Assembly (NCBI RefSeq): GCF_019029495.1
Contig: NZ_JAERQM010000002.1
Coordinates: forward strand, 310,001 to 374,000
DNA length: 64,000 nucleotides
Direction: 5' to 3'
From: Falsiroseomonas oleicola
GTDB taxonomy: Bacteria > Pseudomonadota > Alphaproteobacteria > Acetobacterales > Acetobacteraceae
Shown here: positions 44,460-52,939 of the stretch, piece after piece
Layout of the letters: each line of letters opens with the position of its first letter
Numbering within the stretch: position 1 is the first letter of the stretch
The notes under the pieces: model-generated
What the model was told of the DNA's origin: nothing
The model's database searches: none
What the model saw: only the letters and a program-made list of their open reading frames with translations
Made by a program: the position numbers and the translations under genes

Positions 44460-45355
44460 GCGTCTCGCCGATGCAGCGGGCGCGGCGGCGCGGGGCCTGG
44501 CTGTTCCTGGCGCCGATGCTGCTGGTGCTGGCGGGCATCGCCGGCTGGCCGCTGGGGCGAACGATCTTCTTCTCCCTGACCGATGCGCGACTCGACCTGC
44601 TGGGCGATTATGGCTTCATCGGGCTGGAGAACTACCTCTGGCTGGCGCGCGACCCGGAATGGTGGGCGGCGGTGCGCAACACGCTGGTCTTCGCCAGCAT
44701 CTCCGTCAGCCTGGAAACGCTGCTGGGCATCGTCATCGCCCTGGTCCTGAACGCCAGGATGCGCGGGCGCGGGCTGTTGCGGGCGGCGATGCTGATCCCC
44801 TGGGCGATCCCGACCGTGGTCTCGGCGCAGATGTGGGGCTGGATGCTGCATGACCAGTATGGCGTCATCAACGAGATGTTCTTGGCTGTCGGCCTGATCG
44901 CGGAACCACGTGCCTGGACGGCGGATTACGGCACGGCGCTGGCCGCCATCATCGCCGTGGATGTCTGGAAGACAACGCCCTTCATGGCGCTGCTGGTGCT
45001 GGCGGCGCTGCAATTGCTGCCGGAGGAATTGTACGAGGCGGCGGAGATCGACGGCCTCGGCCCGGTCGGCCGCTTCTTCCGCATCACCCTGCCGCTGATC
45101 TGGCCGGCGCTGATGGTCGCGATCATCTTCCGCACCCTGGACGCGCTGCGGGTCTTCGACCTGATGTATGTGCTGACCGGCAACAGCCGCGCCACGGCGT
45201 CGATGTCGGTCTATGCGCGGCAGCAGCTCGTGGACTTCCAGGATGTTGGCTATGGCTCGGCGGCGGCCACCGGGCTGTTCCTGGTGATCGCCATCGTCAC
45301 CGCGCTGTTCCTGACCTTCGGGCGGCTGCGGCTGGGCGCGGAGCCGGGGCGATGA
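44456..45355 (+). CDS. Sugar ABC transporter permease (MalF/ThuF-like)
   Basis: This permease of 299 aa has six predicted helices, starting with [19 protein letters not shown], and the ATPase-docking EAA loop [18 protein letters not shown]. It overlaps both the binding-protein gene and the second permease gene by ATGA. The operon ends after the second permease without an ATPase, so the complex must borrow one encoded elsewhere, for example the UgpC-like protein at 8.0 kb. Confidence 0.92.
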   Translation: MSVSPMQRARRRGAWLFLAPMLLVLAGIAGWPLGRTIFFSLTDARLDLLGDYGFIGLENYLWLARDPEWWAAVRNTLVFASISVSLETLLGIVIALVLNARMRGRGLLRAAMLIPWAIPTVVSAQMWGWMLHDQYGVINEMFLAVGLIAEPRAWTADYGTALAAIIAVDVWKTTPFMALLVLAALQLLPEELYEAAEIDGLGPVGRFFRITLPLIWPALMVAIIFRTLDALRVFDLMYVLTGNSRATASMSVYARQQLVDFQDVGYGSAAATGLFLVIAIVTALFLTFGRLRLGAEPGR

Positions 45356-46188
45356 GGAGGCCGGGACGCATGCTGGGCCGCGCGGCCTTCTTCCTGTTGG
45401 TGCTGGTGATCGTCGCCTACACCGTCTTTCCCTTCTACTGGGCCATCGTCGCCTCCCTGAAGGAGGGCAGCGCGCTGTTCACGGTGGAGGCCTGGCCGTC
45501 CCGCCCCGCCTGGGACAACTATTTGGCCGTTTTTCGCGAACAGCCTTTTGGGCGGAACATCCTGAATTCCGTGATCGTGGCGGGTGGCGTCGTTGCCCTG
45601 TCCCTGGCGCTCGGCCTGTCTGCCGCCTTCGCCCTCGGCCGGGTGCAGTTCCGCGGGCGCAAAATGCTGCTGCTGGTGATCCTGGGCGTGTCGATGTTTC
45701 CGCAGGTGGCGGTGCTGTCGGGCCTGTTCGAGCTGATCCGCGCGCTGGGCCTCTACAACAACCTGCTCGGCCTGACGCTGAGCTACCTGATCTTCACCCT
45801 GCCCTTCACCGTCTGGGTGCTGACCACCTTCCTGCGGGAGATGCCCGTGGAGTTGGAGGAAGCGGCGATGATGGACGGCGCCGGCCCCTTCACCGTGCTG
45901 ACCCGCATCTTCCTGCCGCTGATGGGTCCGGCCATGGCGACCACCGGCCTGCTGGCCTTCATAGCCGCCTGGAACGAGTTCCTGTTCGCCCTGACCTTCA
46001 CCCTGACCGATGAGATGCGGACGGTGCCGGTGGCCATCGCGCTCATCACCGGCGCCAGCAGTTTTGAGCTGCCCTGGGGTCGCATCATGGCCGCCAGCGT
46101 CATCGTCACCGTGCCGCTGATCCTGCTGGTGCTCGTCTTCCAGCGCCGCATCGTGGCCGGGCTGACCGCGGGGGCGGTGAAGGGGTAG
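45352..46188 (+). CDS. Sugar ABC transporter permease (MalG/ThuG-like)
   Basis: The second channel subunit is 278 aa with six helices and the EAA loop [18 protein letters not shown]; its C-terminus [11 protein letters not shown] is typical of MalG-like permeases. It starts in an ATGA overlap with the first permease and ends directly against the convergent flavin reductase gene (stops adjacent at 46188/46189). It completes a three-gene importer lacking its own ATPase. Confidence 0.92.
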   Translation: MRRPGRMLGRAAFFLLVLVIVAYTVFPFYWAIVASLKEGSALFTVEAWPSRPAWDNYLAVFREQPFGRNILNSVIVAGGVVALSLALGLSAAFALGRVQFRGRKMLLLVILGVSMFPQVAVLSGLFELIRALGLYNNLLGLTLSYLIFTLPFTVWVLTTFLREMPVELEEAAMMDGAGPFTVLTRIFLPLMGPAMATTGLLAFIAAWNEFLFALTFTLTDEMRTVPVAIALITGASSFELPWGRIMAASVIVTVPLILLVLVFQRRIVAGLTAGAVKG

Positions 46189-46692
46189 TCACGCTGCCGC
46201 TTCGTCGTGCCCCACCGGGTGGTAGCCGCGCCCGTACCAGATCAGCGCCCGCCCCGGCAGGCCCTGGCGGATCGCCGCGACCTCGGCGAACAGCACGCTA
46301 TGGGTGCCCTTCTCGATGACATCGACGATGTGGCAGTCGAAGGACACGGCCGCGGCCTCCAGCACCGGGGCGCCCGTGGCCAAGGTGGACCAGGCGCCGA
46401 AGGCGAAGCGCCCTTCGCCCTTCAGCCCGCCAATGCCGGCAAAGGCATCCGAGATATCCCGCTGGCCGGCCGCCAGCGCATTCACACACAGCACGCCATT
46501 CGCCTTGACCAGCGCATTGCCGGAGGAGGAGCGGTTCAGGCAGACCAGCAGAGTCGGCGGATCATCCGTCACGGAACACACGGCGCTGGCCGTGAAGCCG
46601 CCCCGCCCGGCGCTGCCGGCGCTGGTCACCACATTCACCGCGGCGCCGAGCCGGGCCATGGCATCACGGAATTCGTCTCGGCTGACTGTCAT
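46189..46692 (-). CDS. Flavin reductase family protein (RutF-like)
   Basis: The 167-aa protein has the flavin reductase domain: FTASAVCSVTDDPPTLLVCLNRSS and GVLCVNALAAGQRDIS near the flavin site, and GTHSVLFAEVAAI. It resembles RutF-type NADH:FMN reductases that supply reduced flavin to a monooxygenase. No rut operon or monooxygenase gene is in the window, so its partner is unknown. It is a single gene, convergent with the sugar permease. Confidence 0.88.
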   Translation of the reverse strand: MTVSRDEFRDAMARLGAAVNVVTSAGSAGRGGFTASAVCSVTDDPPTLLVCLNRSSSGNALVKANGVLCVNALAAGQRDISDAFAGIGGLKGEGRFAFGAWSTLATGAPVLEAAAVSFDCHIVDVIEKGTHSVLFAEVAAIRQGLPGRALIWYGRGYHPVGHDEAAA

Positions 46693-46761
46693 GGCCCTCG
46701 GTCTTGTCTGGTCACGCTGCCCTGCAACATGGGTCGCGACAGCCGACTTGGGAAGCCGCCT

Positions 46762-47472
46762 TCAGCCGCAGGGGACCAGCCGGATGTTCTCCACCTGGGC
46801 GTCGATCGGGCTGTTGGTGTCGTCCACATCCGTGCCGATCGCCACTTCCAGCAGCCCGGGCACGGCCTGGCCGCCGAAGGCCACGCGCCAATCTGTGCCG
46901 AGATCCACCTTCTCCTCCACCCATTGCCCGCGCCGGGCCTCGGCGGGGTGCATGATGCGGACGCGGGAGATGGCGGTGCTCCAGGGGCTGGCGAAGAAAC
47001 CGCGCGGCGCGCCCGCCGCCTCCTGCCCCGTGCCACCCCAGACATAGGACAGCGCGCTGCGCGGCAGGCGGTGGTCGCCGGCCACGGCCTGGGCCATCGC
47101 CATCTGGGCGCGGGCGCCAAGGCCTGCATTCGGCCCGTAATCCGTGAAACCCACGGTCAGCGCCAGCGCCCGGTCATCGCCGCCCTTGCGGCGCAGGTCG
47201 GTGGGCGGCGGCCCGGCATCGACGCGCCAGCGCCAGGCGAGGCAGGTGGCCTGGCCGGGCAGGGGGCGATGCACGAAGGCTGCCTGCCCACGCCCCTGCA
47301 CCCGGACGCCGCCGGAGGGTGTTGCCTGGAACTGGGCGGGCTCGATGCCCTGCCAGCGCACCTTGCGCCAGCCCAGCCGTTCGAGGTCCGGCGGCGTGAT
47401 GCCGGGTGCGATGGCGGCGATGAGCAACGGGGCGGCGCAGGCCACGGCCAGCGCAAGGGCGGGTCGTTTCAT
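46762..47472 (-). CDS. DUF3047 domain-containing exported protein
   Basis: The 236-aa protein has a signal peptide (MKRPALALAVACAAPLLIAAIA) and a predicted beta-sandwich-like body: CLAWRWRVDAGPPPTDLRRKGGDDRALALTV-type features in the middle match my memory of DUF3047. It is probably periplasmic. Function unknown. It sits between the flavin reductase (69 bp) and a GNAT gene (58 bp) on the same strand; gaps this large do not prove an operon. Confidence 0.7.
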   Translation of the reverse strand: MKRPALALAVACAAPLLIAAIAPGITPPDLERLGWRKVRWQGIEPAQFQATPSGGVRVQGRGQAAFVHRPLPGQATCLAWRWRVDAGPPPTDLRRKGGDDRALALTVGFTDYGPNAGLGARAQMAMAQAVAGDHRLPRSALSYVWGGTGQEAAGAPRGFFASPWSTAISRVRIMHPAEARRGQWVEEKVDLGTDWRVAFGGQAVPGLLEVAIGTDVDDTNSPIDAQVENIRLVPCG

Positions 47473-47530
47473 GCGGATAGAGTTGCGGCTGGCGGTCCGT
47501 GAAACAAGTGTTACTTCGCGGCGCGGCGAT

Positions 47531-48085
47531 TCATTCCTCCAGATCGCGCGCCGCCATCCACCCCGCCCGGTCCAGCGCGTACCAGAAATGCCGGCTGAGC
47601 CGATGCCCCGCCGGCAGCCGCGGATGCAGGAAGTCCCCCTGCCGCCGCATCCCCAGCCGCTCCATCAACCGCCAGGAGGCTTCGTTTGCCGGCGGGGTGA
47701 AGGCGATGATGCGGTCCAGCCGCAGCCGGCCAAAACCGTAGGCCAGCGCCAGCCGCGCCGCTTCCTCGGCCAGGCCCTGGCGCTGATGCGCGCGGGTGAT
47801 GCGCCAGCCGATCTCGATGGCGGGGGTGAAGGGCGCCTGCCAGGGCACCTCCAGCAGCCCGACCACGCCGACGCAGCCGGCGCCCGGCAGGTCCACCGCG
47901 CCGAAGGAAAAGCCGTGTGCCGCCTGATGCGCCATCATCCGCGCCACCCAGGCATCGCTCTCCGCCCGGTCCATCGGCGCGGCGAAATGGCGCATCACCT
48001 CCGGGTCGCTGTTCATCGCGAAGACCGCATCGCGGTCCCCGGGCGCCAGGGGGCGGAGGGTCAGGCGGGGGCCGTGCAGCAGCAT
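47531..48085 (-). CDS. GNAT N-acetyltransferase (RimJ/RimL-like)
   Basis: The 184-aa protein has the GNAT fold: TLRPLAPGDRDAVFAMN at the start, EIGWRITRAHQRQGLAEEAARLAL as the acetyl-CoA motif A, and FTPPANEASWRLMERLGM as motif B. It resembles enzymes that acetylate ribosomal-protein N-termini, amino acids or antibiotics. The substrate is unknown. The Tle1-like gene lies 21 bp upstream on the same strand, so they might be co-transcribed. Confidence 0.88.
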   Translation of the reverse strand: MLLHGPRLTLRPLAPGDRDAVFAMNSDPEVMRHFAAPMDRAESDAWVARMMAHQAAHGFSFGAVDLPGAGCVGVVGLLEVPWQAPFTPAIEIGWRITRAHQRQGLAEEAARLALAYGFGRLRLDRIIAFTPPANEASWRLMERLGMRRQGDFLHPRLPAGHRLSRHFWYALDRAGWMAARDLEE

Positions 48086-48106
48086 GGGGCGTCCGTGAGG
48101 GTGGTG

Positions 48107-49249
48107 TCAGAGCCGCGCAGGGTAGGCCTGGCCCAGGGCTTGTGCCATCCACCGCCTGGCGAAGCGGCTCGCGGTCTCATTTTCCTGCCGGTACTGGGCA
48201 ATCTTGTCGGTGCATTTTTGGAAGTCCGAGAAGAGGATGTCGATTCCTTTGAATTTCCCGAGGGCCGTGCTGAGCTGATCGCTCACAAGCCCGCCCAGGG
48301 CGCCCCCCTCTGACGCATAACTTGTCAGCAGGGTGCGAACGCGCCATCCGCCTGCCGGCGAGAGCTTCGGCTTCACCACGCCCAACAGCTTCACGGCCGC
48401 GAAGGCCCCGGGGCCGAGCAGGCCAGCATTGACCGGATGGACAAAGAGACCCACGCCCCCGAGGGCGCCGCGAACGATCGGATGGCGGGCGACATTCTGG
48501 TCGAAGCGCGCATCCACCAGCCGCCACTCCTCGATATGTTTCAGCATCTTGAGCAACTCGCGGGCCAATGGCTTGGGAATGTCGCCTTCTCGGGGCATGC
48601 CGCCGAGGGCCGCGTGGGTGCCGTCCAGCACCAGTCGCGGGCGCGGCGTCCGGGTCCCTGGCTCACCTTCGTCGCCGACATTGGTCCAGCCGACGCGGCT
48701 GCCCCAGTGGCGGGACCGGCGGACGACCGCGCTCGGACCCACGTCGCGCGCGATCCAGGTGTCGTCGATGTCGCTCGACATATCCACCGGATCGAATAGG
48801 GCCAGGCTGGCAATGCGCAGCCGCCCGGCATGGCGGTCGCGCAGTCGTTGGAGCTGCTGAACCACGGGCTTGGACTTGCCGAAGGTCAAAAGGCGCGCGG
48901 TGTTGGACGCCCAGCCCTGGGGCGGTTGCGACAGCGCATTGGCGATATCGAGCGCCATGGCGGCACCCCGGCTGTAGCCGGCGAGGTGGATGCCCAGCAT
49001 CCCATCCGCCGTCTTCGCGTGCCGCTCGATATGATCCAGCGCTTCCTTGAAGGACCTGTTGACATAGCGGCCGAGGGCGTTGGGACCGCGGACATAGTGG
49101 CTGTGCGAAGCAGGGAGGCGGGAATTGACAATGATGCGGCGCACATGGCTGTCCGCGAATTTCTCATCGTAGACGTCCGGCGCCATGTCCCCGAACAGAT
49201 TGGCGTGGCTCCCATCGATTCCCACGAGGACCTCAGCGTCCTTGGCCAT
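48107..49249 (-). CDS. DUF2235/Tle1-like alpha/beta-hydrolase (putative lipase or effector)
   Basis: The 380-aa protein contains a serine-hydrolase nucleophile elbow, LAGYSRGAAMAL (Ser93), an acidic candidate in ALFDPVD, and DGTHAALGG. The last matches the His-x3-Gly-Gly pattern of DUF2235/Tle1 phospholipases. No signal peptide is seen. Base composition is visibly less GC-rich than the neighbours, for example around 48180-48260, which suggests horizontal acquisition. Tle1 proteins are type VI secretion effectors, but no VgrG, PAAR or immunity gene is nearby, so the role is open. The start at 49249 (MAKDAEVLV) is preferred over 49309. Confidence 0.65.
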   Translation of the reverse strand: MAKDAEVLVGIDGSHANLFGDMAPDVYDEKFADSHVRRIIVNSRLPASHSHYVRGPNALGRYVNRSFKEALDHIERHAKTADGMLGIHLAGYSRGAAMALDIANALSQPPQGWASNTARLLTFGKSKPVVQQLQRLRDRHAGRLRIASLALFDPVDMSSDIDDTWIARDVGPSAVVRRSRHWGSRVGWTNVGDEGEPGTRTPRPRLVLDGTHAALGGMPREGDIPKPLARELLKMLKHIEEWRLVDARFDQNVARHPIVRGALGGVGLFVHPVNAGLLGPGAFAAVKLLGVVKPKLSPAGGWRVRTLLTSYASEGGALGGLVSDQLSTALGKFKGIDILFSDFQKCTDKIAQYRQENETASRFARRWMAQALGQAYPARL

Positions 49250-49367
49250 GGCCCCACCCCGTTTCCGAATCGAAGTCGCAACGTGCGGCTTCCGGGGAGG
49301 CTTGTCCACCCAAACCCCTTCGCGCGCGGGGCAAGCCGGCGTAGTTAGGGTGCATGAGGACCGTCAC

Positions 49368-50195
49368 ATGACCCCAAACTCGCCCGATAGCCTCGCCGCG
49401 ACCGTGCCGGATGGCGCGCTGCTGGCCCTTCCCCCCGACAATTCGCTGCCTTCCGTGGCCCTGGCCCGGGCGCTGGTGCGGCGTGGCGCGAAGCGGCTGC
49501 GGCTGCTGGGCGTGCCGGTCTCCGGCTTTGCCACGGATCTGCTGATCGGCGCCGGCTGCGTCGCGGAGATCCAGACCAGCGCCGCCTCGCTCGGCGAGGC
49601 CGGTTTCGCGCCGCGCTTTTCCGCCGCGCTGAAGGCCGGCAGCATCACGCTGCGCGACGCCACCTGCCCGGCGATCCATTCCATGCTCCAGGCGGCCGAG
49701 AAGGGCATTCCCTTCATGGCGCTGCGCGGCATCATCGGCAGCGACATTTTGGCCAATCGCCCCGACTGGAAGGTGGTGCCGAACCCGATGGGCGACGGCG
49801 TCTCCGACCCCATCGTGCTGCTGCCCGCTCTGTCGCCCGATGTGGCGCTGATCCATGGCGTGATGGCGGATGAGGCCGGCAATATCTGGGTCGGCCGCCG
49901 GCGGGAACTGGCGACGGTCGCCCATGCCTCGAAGCGCGTGCTCGCCACCGTCGAGCGGATGGTGAAGGGCGACATGCTGGAGGATGAGAAGCTCGCCCCC
50001 GGCTGCATCAGCGGCACCTATATCGAGGCGGTGGCCGTGGCCGAGCGCGGCGCCTGGCCGGTGGCGCTGCTGGACGAATACGGCTTCGACGCGGCGCATG
50101 TCGCGGAATATGCCCGCATGGCCAAGACCGAAGCCGGCTTTGCCGAATATCTCGACCGCTACGTTCTGACCCAGCAGGCGCAGGCCGCGGAATGA
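49368..50195 (+). CDS. CoA-transferase subunit A (glutaconate CoA-transferase family)
   Basis: The 275-aa protein matches class I CoA-transferase alpha subunits: an N-terminal glycine-rich fold, VALIHGVMADEAGNIWVGRRRELAT and APGCISGTYIEAVAVAE resemble the GctA/IpdA segment (HAxxAD-xGN). It would move CoA between carboxylic acids, or act as a hydrolase in the IpdAB style. AGGA precedes the ATG at 49368. The partner subunit gene lies 124 bp downstream, separated by the four-hairpin element copy B. Confidence 0.82.
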   Translation: MTPNSPDSLAATVPDGALLALPPDNSLPSVALARALVRRGAKRLRLLGVPVSGFATDLLIGAGCVAEIQTSAASLGEAGFAPRFSAALKAGSITLRDATCPAIHSMLQAAEKGIPFMALRGIIGSDILANRPDWKVVPNPMGDGVSDPIVLLPALSPDVALIHGVMADEAGNIWVGRRRELATVAHASKRVLATVERMVKGDMLEDEKLAPGCISGTYIEAVAVAERGAWPVALLDEYGFDAAHVAEYARMAKTEAGFAEYLDRYVLTQQAQAAE

Positions 50196-50221
50196 GACCT
50201 TTTAAGCAAACGACCGACCTG

Positions 50222-50299
50222 CGGCCGGCATCCTTCGCCGGCCGAGCGGCCGAACGGCCGCCGCGCCCAGTGGCGCGTAGCCAAGCGGCCGGAGGCCGC
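50222..50299 (+). repeat. Four-hairpin intergenic repeat element, copy B
   Basis: Stem-loops are at 50222-50244 (8 bp, loop ATCCTTC), 50246-50261 (GCGGCC/GGCCGC, loop GAAC), 50262-50277 (CGCGCC/GGCGCG, loop CAGT) and 50285-50299 (GCGGCC/GGCCGC, loop GGA). The layout is identical to copy A at 14228-14301, with two base pairs flipped in the last stem and one in the first. It ends 20 bp before the CoA-transferase subunit B start and so is probably part of the subunit A-B mRNA. Confidence 0.8.
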
Positions 50300-50319
50300 G
50301 CCCGGCGACTGAGGGCCAC

Positions 50320-51075
50320 ATGGATATGACGATTAAATTGGAAGAACGCCTCGCCGCCACCCTGGCACGGCTGATCCTGGACCCGGCGGCGCCGCCGGCG
50401 CGCCATATCGCGGTGGGCGCGGCCAGCCCGATTCCGGCCGCGGCCTGCTGGCTGGTGAAGAAGCAGGGCCATCCCGTGCGGCTCTCCCTGCTGCACAAGC
50501 GCACCGGCAATCCCTTCAGCGAGGGATCGCGGGAGCTGTTCGACCTGACCGGGCAGGGGCGGATCGACCTGTTCTTCCTCGGCGGCGGGCAGATCGACGG
50601 CCAGGCGAACCTCAACCTGGTCGGCACCGGCGAATGGCCCGGCAAGTCCGTGCGCTTCCCCGGCAGCTTCGGCAGCGCCTACATGTATTTCATGACGCCG
50701 CGCACCATCCTGTTCCGCGAGGAACACTCCGCCCGCGTGCTGGTGCAGAAGGTGGACAATATCTCGGCGCCCGGCGTGTCGGAGCCCGGCGTCTTCCGCC
50801 GCGGCACGGCGCAGGCCCTGGTCACCGGCAAATGCGTTTTTGCCTTCCATCCGGACCGCGCGCGCTTCTCGCTGGCCAGCATCCATCCCGGCGAGACCGT
50901 CGACAGCATCCGCGCCGCGACCGGCTTCGACTTCGACGTGGCGGATGACGTGCCGCAGACCCCCGATCCGACCGAGGCCGAGCTCGCTTTGCTGCGCGGG
51001 CCGATCTGCGACGAGATGCTGGAAACCTATCCGGAGTTCTGTGCCCGCGTGTTCGACAGGAAACTTGCCGCATGA
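50320..51075 (+). CDS. CoA-transferase subunit B (glutaconate CoA-transferase family)
   Basis: The 251-aa beta subunit has the family segment LFFLGGGQIDGQANLNLV and FPGSFGSAYMYFMTPRTI. I do not see the catalytic Glu-Asn-Gly motif of true CoA-transferases; IpdB-type relatives also lack it and act in ring cleavage. The reaction is therefore uncertain. The start is ATG at 50320 or 50326, in a locally AT-rich stretch. The stop overlaps the next gene by ATGA. Confidence 0.8.
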   Translation: MDMTIKLEERLAATLARLILDPAAPPARHIAVGAASPIPAAACWLVKKQGHPVRLSLLHKRTGNPFSEGSRELFDLTGQGRIDLFFLGGGQIDGQANLNLVGTGEWPGKSVRFPGSFGSAYMYFMTPRTILFREEHSARVLVQKVDNISAPGVSEPGVFRRGTAQALVTGKCVFAFHPDRARFSLASIHPGETVDSIRAATGFDFDVADDVPQTPDPTEAELALLRGPICDEMLETYPEFCARVFDRKLAA

Positions 51076-52307
51076 CCGACGCGGTTCCCATGGCGCAGGG
51101 CAAGGGCCTGGCCCTGTCACCCGGCGCGCTCGCCGGCCTCAAGGTCATCGACCTCACCCGCGTTCTCGGCGGCCCCTATTGCACCATGATCCTCTCCGAC
51201 CACGGGGCGGAGGTGGTGAAGATCGAGCCGCCGCAGGGCGACGAGGTGCGCGACTGGGGCCCGCCCTTCGTCGATGACTCCGCCAGCTATTTCATCGGTG
51301 TGAACCGCAACAAGCGGTCGCTCGCGCTCGATCTCGGCAAGCCGGAGGGGCGGGAGGTGCTGATGCGCCTGCTCGACGGCGCCGATGTGCTGATCGAGAA
51401 CTACAAGCCCGGCGCCATGGAGAAATGGGGCATGGGCTATGCCGATGTCCTGTCCAAGCGTTTCCCGAAGCTGGTGCACTGCCGCGTTTCCGGCTTCGGG
51501 CCGGATGGGCCGCTGGGTGCGCTGCCGGGCTATGACGCGGTGATCCAGGCCATGGTCGGGCTGATGTCGATCAATGGCAACGACACCACCGGCCCACTGC
51601 GCATGGGCACGCCGATCGTCGACCTCGCCACCGGCCTCTACTCCGCCATCGCCATCCTGATGGCGCTGCAGGAGCGGACGAAAAGCGGCCAAGGCCAGTT
51701 CCTGGATATGAGCCTGCATGATTGCGGCATGGCGCTGCTGCACCCTCAGGCGGCGAATTTCTTCCTTAACGACAAGCGCCCGAAGGCCACGGGCAACCCG
51801 CACCCGAATATCTCGCCCTATTCCAAGTACCGGACGAAGACCTGCGAGATCTTCCTGGCGGTCGGCAACGACCCGACCTTCCGGAAAGTCTGCAAGTTCC
51901 TGTCGCTGGATGGCCTGCCGGATGATGCGCGCTTCCGCAGCAATGGCGACCGCCTGACCAACCGGGACACGCTGACCGAAATCCTCGAAGCGCGCCTGGC
52001 GGCGGAGGATGGGCACGAGCTGTGCGACCGCCTGCTGCGCGCCGGCGTGCCGGCCGGGCCGGTGCTGCATGTGGACGAGGCGATGGCCGCGCCCCATACA
52101 GCGCATCGGCAGATGGTCACGGAGCTCGGCAGCTACCGGGGCCTCGGCACGCCGATCAAGATGAGCCGGACGCCGGGCGGCACACGCGCCGCCCCGCCGC
52201 GCTTCAACGAACATGGCGATGACATCCTCGCCCGCCACGGTTTTTCGGCGGAGGAAGTCACGGCCTTGAAGGAAAAGGGAATTGTGGTGGCGGTACGCCG
52301 GACATGA
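51072..52307 (+). CDS. CaiB/BaiF family (class III) CoA-transferase
   Basis: The 411-aa protein shows the class III fold: LKVIDLTRVLGGPYCTMILSDHGAEVVKIEP at the N-terminus, VNRNKRSLALDL, GYDAVIQAMVGLM and the catalytic Asp in PIVDLATGLYSA (near 184). These enzymes transfer CoA between carboxylates such as formate, oxalate, carnitine or bile acids. It overlaps the class I subunit B gene (ATGA) and is followed by a coupled gene of unknown function. Having both CoA-transferase classes in one operon suggests a carboxylic-acid catabolic pathway. Confidence 0.92.
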   Translation: MTDAVPMAQGKGLALSPGALAGLKVIDLTRVLGGPYCTMILSDHGAEVVKIEPPQGDEVRDWGPPFVDDSASYFIGVNRNKRSLALDLGKPEGREVLMRLLDGADVLIENYKPGAMEKWGMGYADVLSKRFPKLVHCRVSGFGPDGPLGALPGYDAVIQAMVGLMSINGNDTTGPLRMGTPIVDLATGLYSAIAILMALQERTKSGQGQFLDMSLHDCGMALLHPQAANFFLNDKRPKATGNPHPNISPYSKYRTKTCEIFLAVGNDPTFRKVCKFLSLDGLPDDARFRSNGDRLTNRDTLTEILEARLAAEDGHELCDRLLRAGVPAGPVLHVDEAMAAPHTAHRQMVTELGSYRGLGTPIKMSRTPGGTRAAPPRFNEHGDDILARHGFSAEEVTALKEKGIVVAVRRT

Positions 52308-52840
52308 GCATGAGCAAGGAACCGCCGCGCAGCCTACGCGCGATCGAGCAACCGGCCGAGATTGAAAGGCTGCTGGCCCTCTGGGCAGCCGCCTTCGATG
52401 AAAAATCCATCCCCGCCCGCGCCAAGCCCCGGCTGCGCCCCGCGGCCACCGGCCGCAAGGCCGGATGCACCCTGTGGCAGGCCAAGGTGGCCGGCCTCGA
52501 CATGAACATCTGCCTGGAGGAGGTCACCTCCAACCGCTGGCGGCTGGACCATGGCAATCAGGGCGCGCTGGCCCTGATGGACGGCACCCCGGTGCTGCTG
52601 CGGCAATGGTATGTGAAGCGGGCGCCCACCGACGCCTCGCTCTCCGCCGCCGAGATCGCGCAGGTGACGGAGGAGGCGCCCTTCTACGTCACCCCCGGCG
52701 TGCATCGCGGCGCGCCGTCGGAGCGCCGGCTGTACCAGGTGGTGGCCGACCTGACCCAGCCGCCCGAGGCCATCCGCGAACAGACCGCGGCCGCCATCGC
52801 CCGCCAGACCGCGGCCAACGAGAAGTTCGGCTTCGTCTGA
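52304..52840 (+). CDS. Hypothetical protein coupled to the CoA-transferase operon
   Basis: I do not recognise this 178-aa protein. It starts in an ATGA overlap with the CaiB gene, or at the next ATG at 52310. It has an N-terminal helical part, a central basic patch (KPRLRPAATGRKAGC) with one of its two Cys, a segment GLDMNICLEEVTSNRW, and a helical C-terminus. No signal peptide, membrane helix or nucleotide motif is seen. Its position as the last gene of a four-gene CoA-transferase operon suggests a pathway-specific accessory role. Confidence 0.6.
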   Translation: MSMSKEPPRSLRAIEQPAEIERLLALWAAAFDEKSIPARAKPRLRPAATGRKAGCTLWQAKVAGLDMNICLEEVTSNRWRLDHGNQGALALMDGTPVLLRQWYVKRAPTDASLSAAEIAQVTEEAPFYVTPGVHRGAPSERRLYQVVADLTQPPEAIREQTAAAIARQTAANEKFGFV

Positions 52841-52847
52841 CCCGAAG

Positions 52848-52872
52848 CCCTCTCCCCCAGTGGGGGAGAGGG
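52848..52872. terminator. CCCTCTCCCCC hairpin terminating the CoA-transferase operon
   Basis: A perfect 11-bp stem (CCCTCTCCCCC / GGGGGAGAGGG) with loop AGT begins 7 bp after the stop of the 178-aa gene. There is no T-run. It nearly repeats the hairpin at 38422-38451, so it may be a recurring terminator-type palindrome of this genome. Confidence 0.6.
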
Positions 52873-52939
52873 TTGCGCGGATCAGTCCCGCGCAACGACC
52901 GGATGGCGCCGCGCCGCCGCCGCGTCCTATCCACCCGCC

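Noticed and set aside
48107-49249. Type VI secretion effector locus
   Set aside because: No secretion, VgrG, PAAR or immunity genes are adjacent; kept only as a hydrolase with possible effector ancestry.
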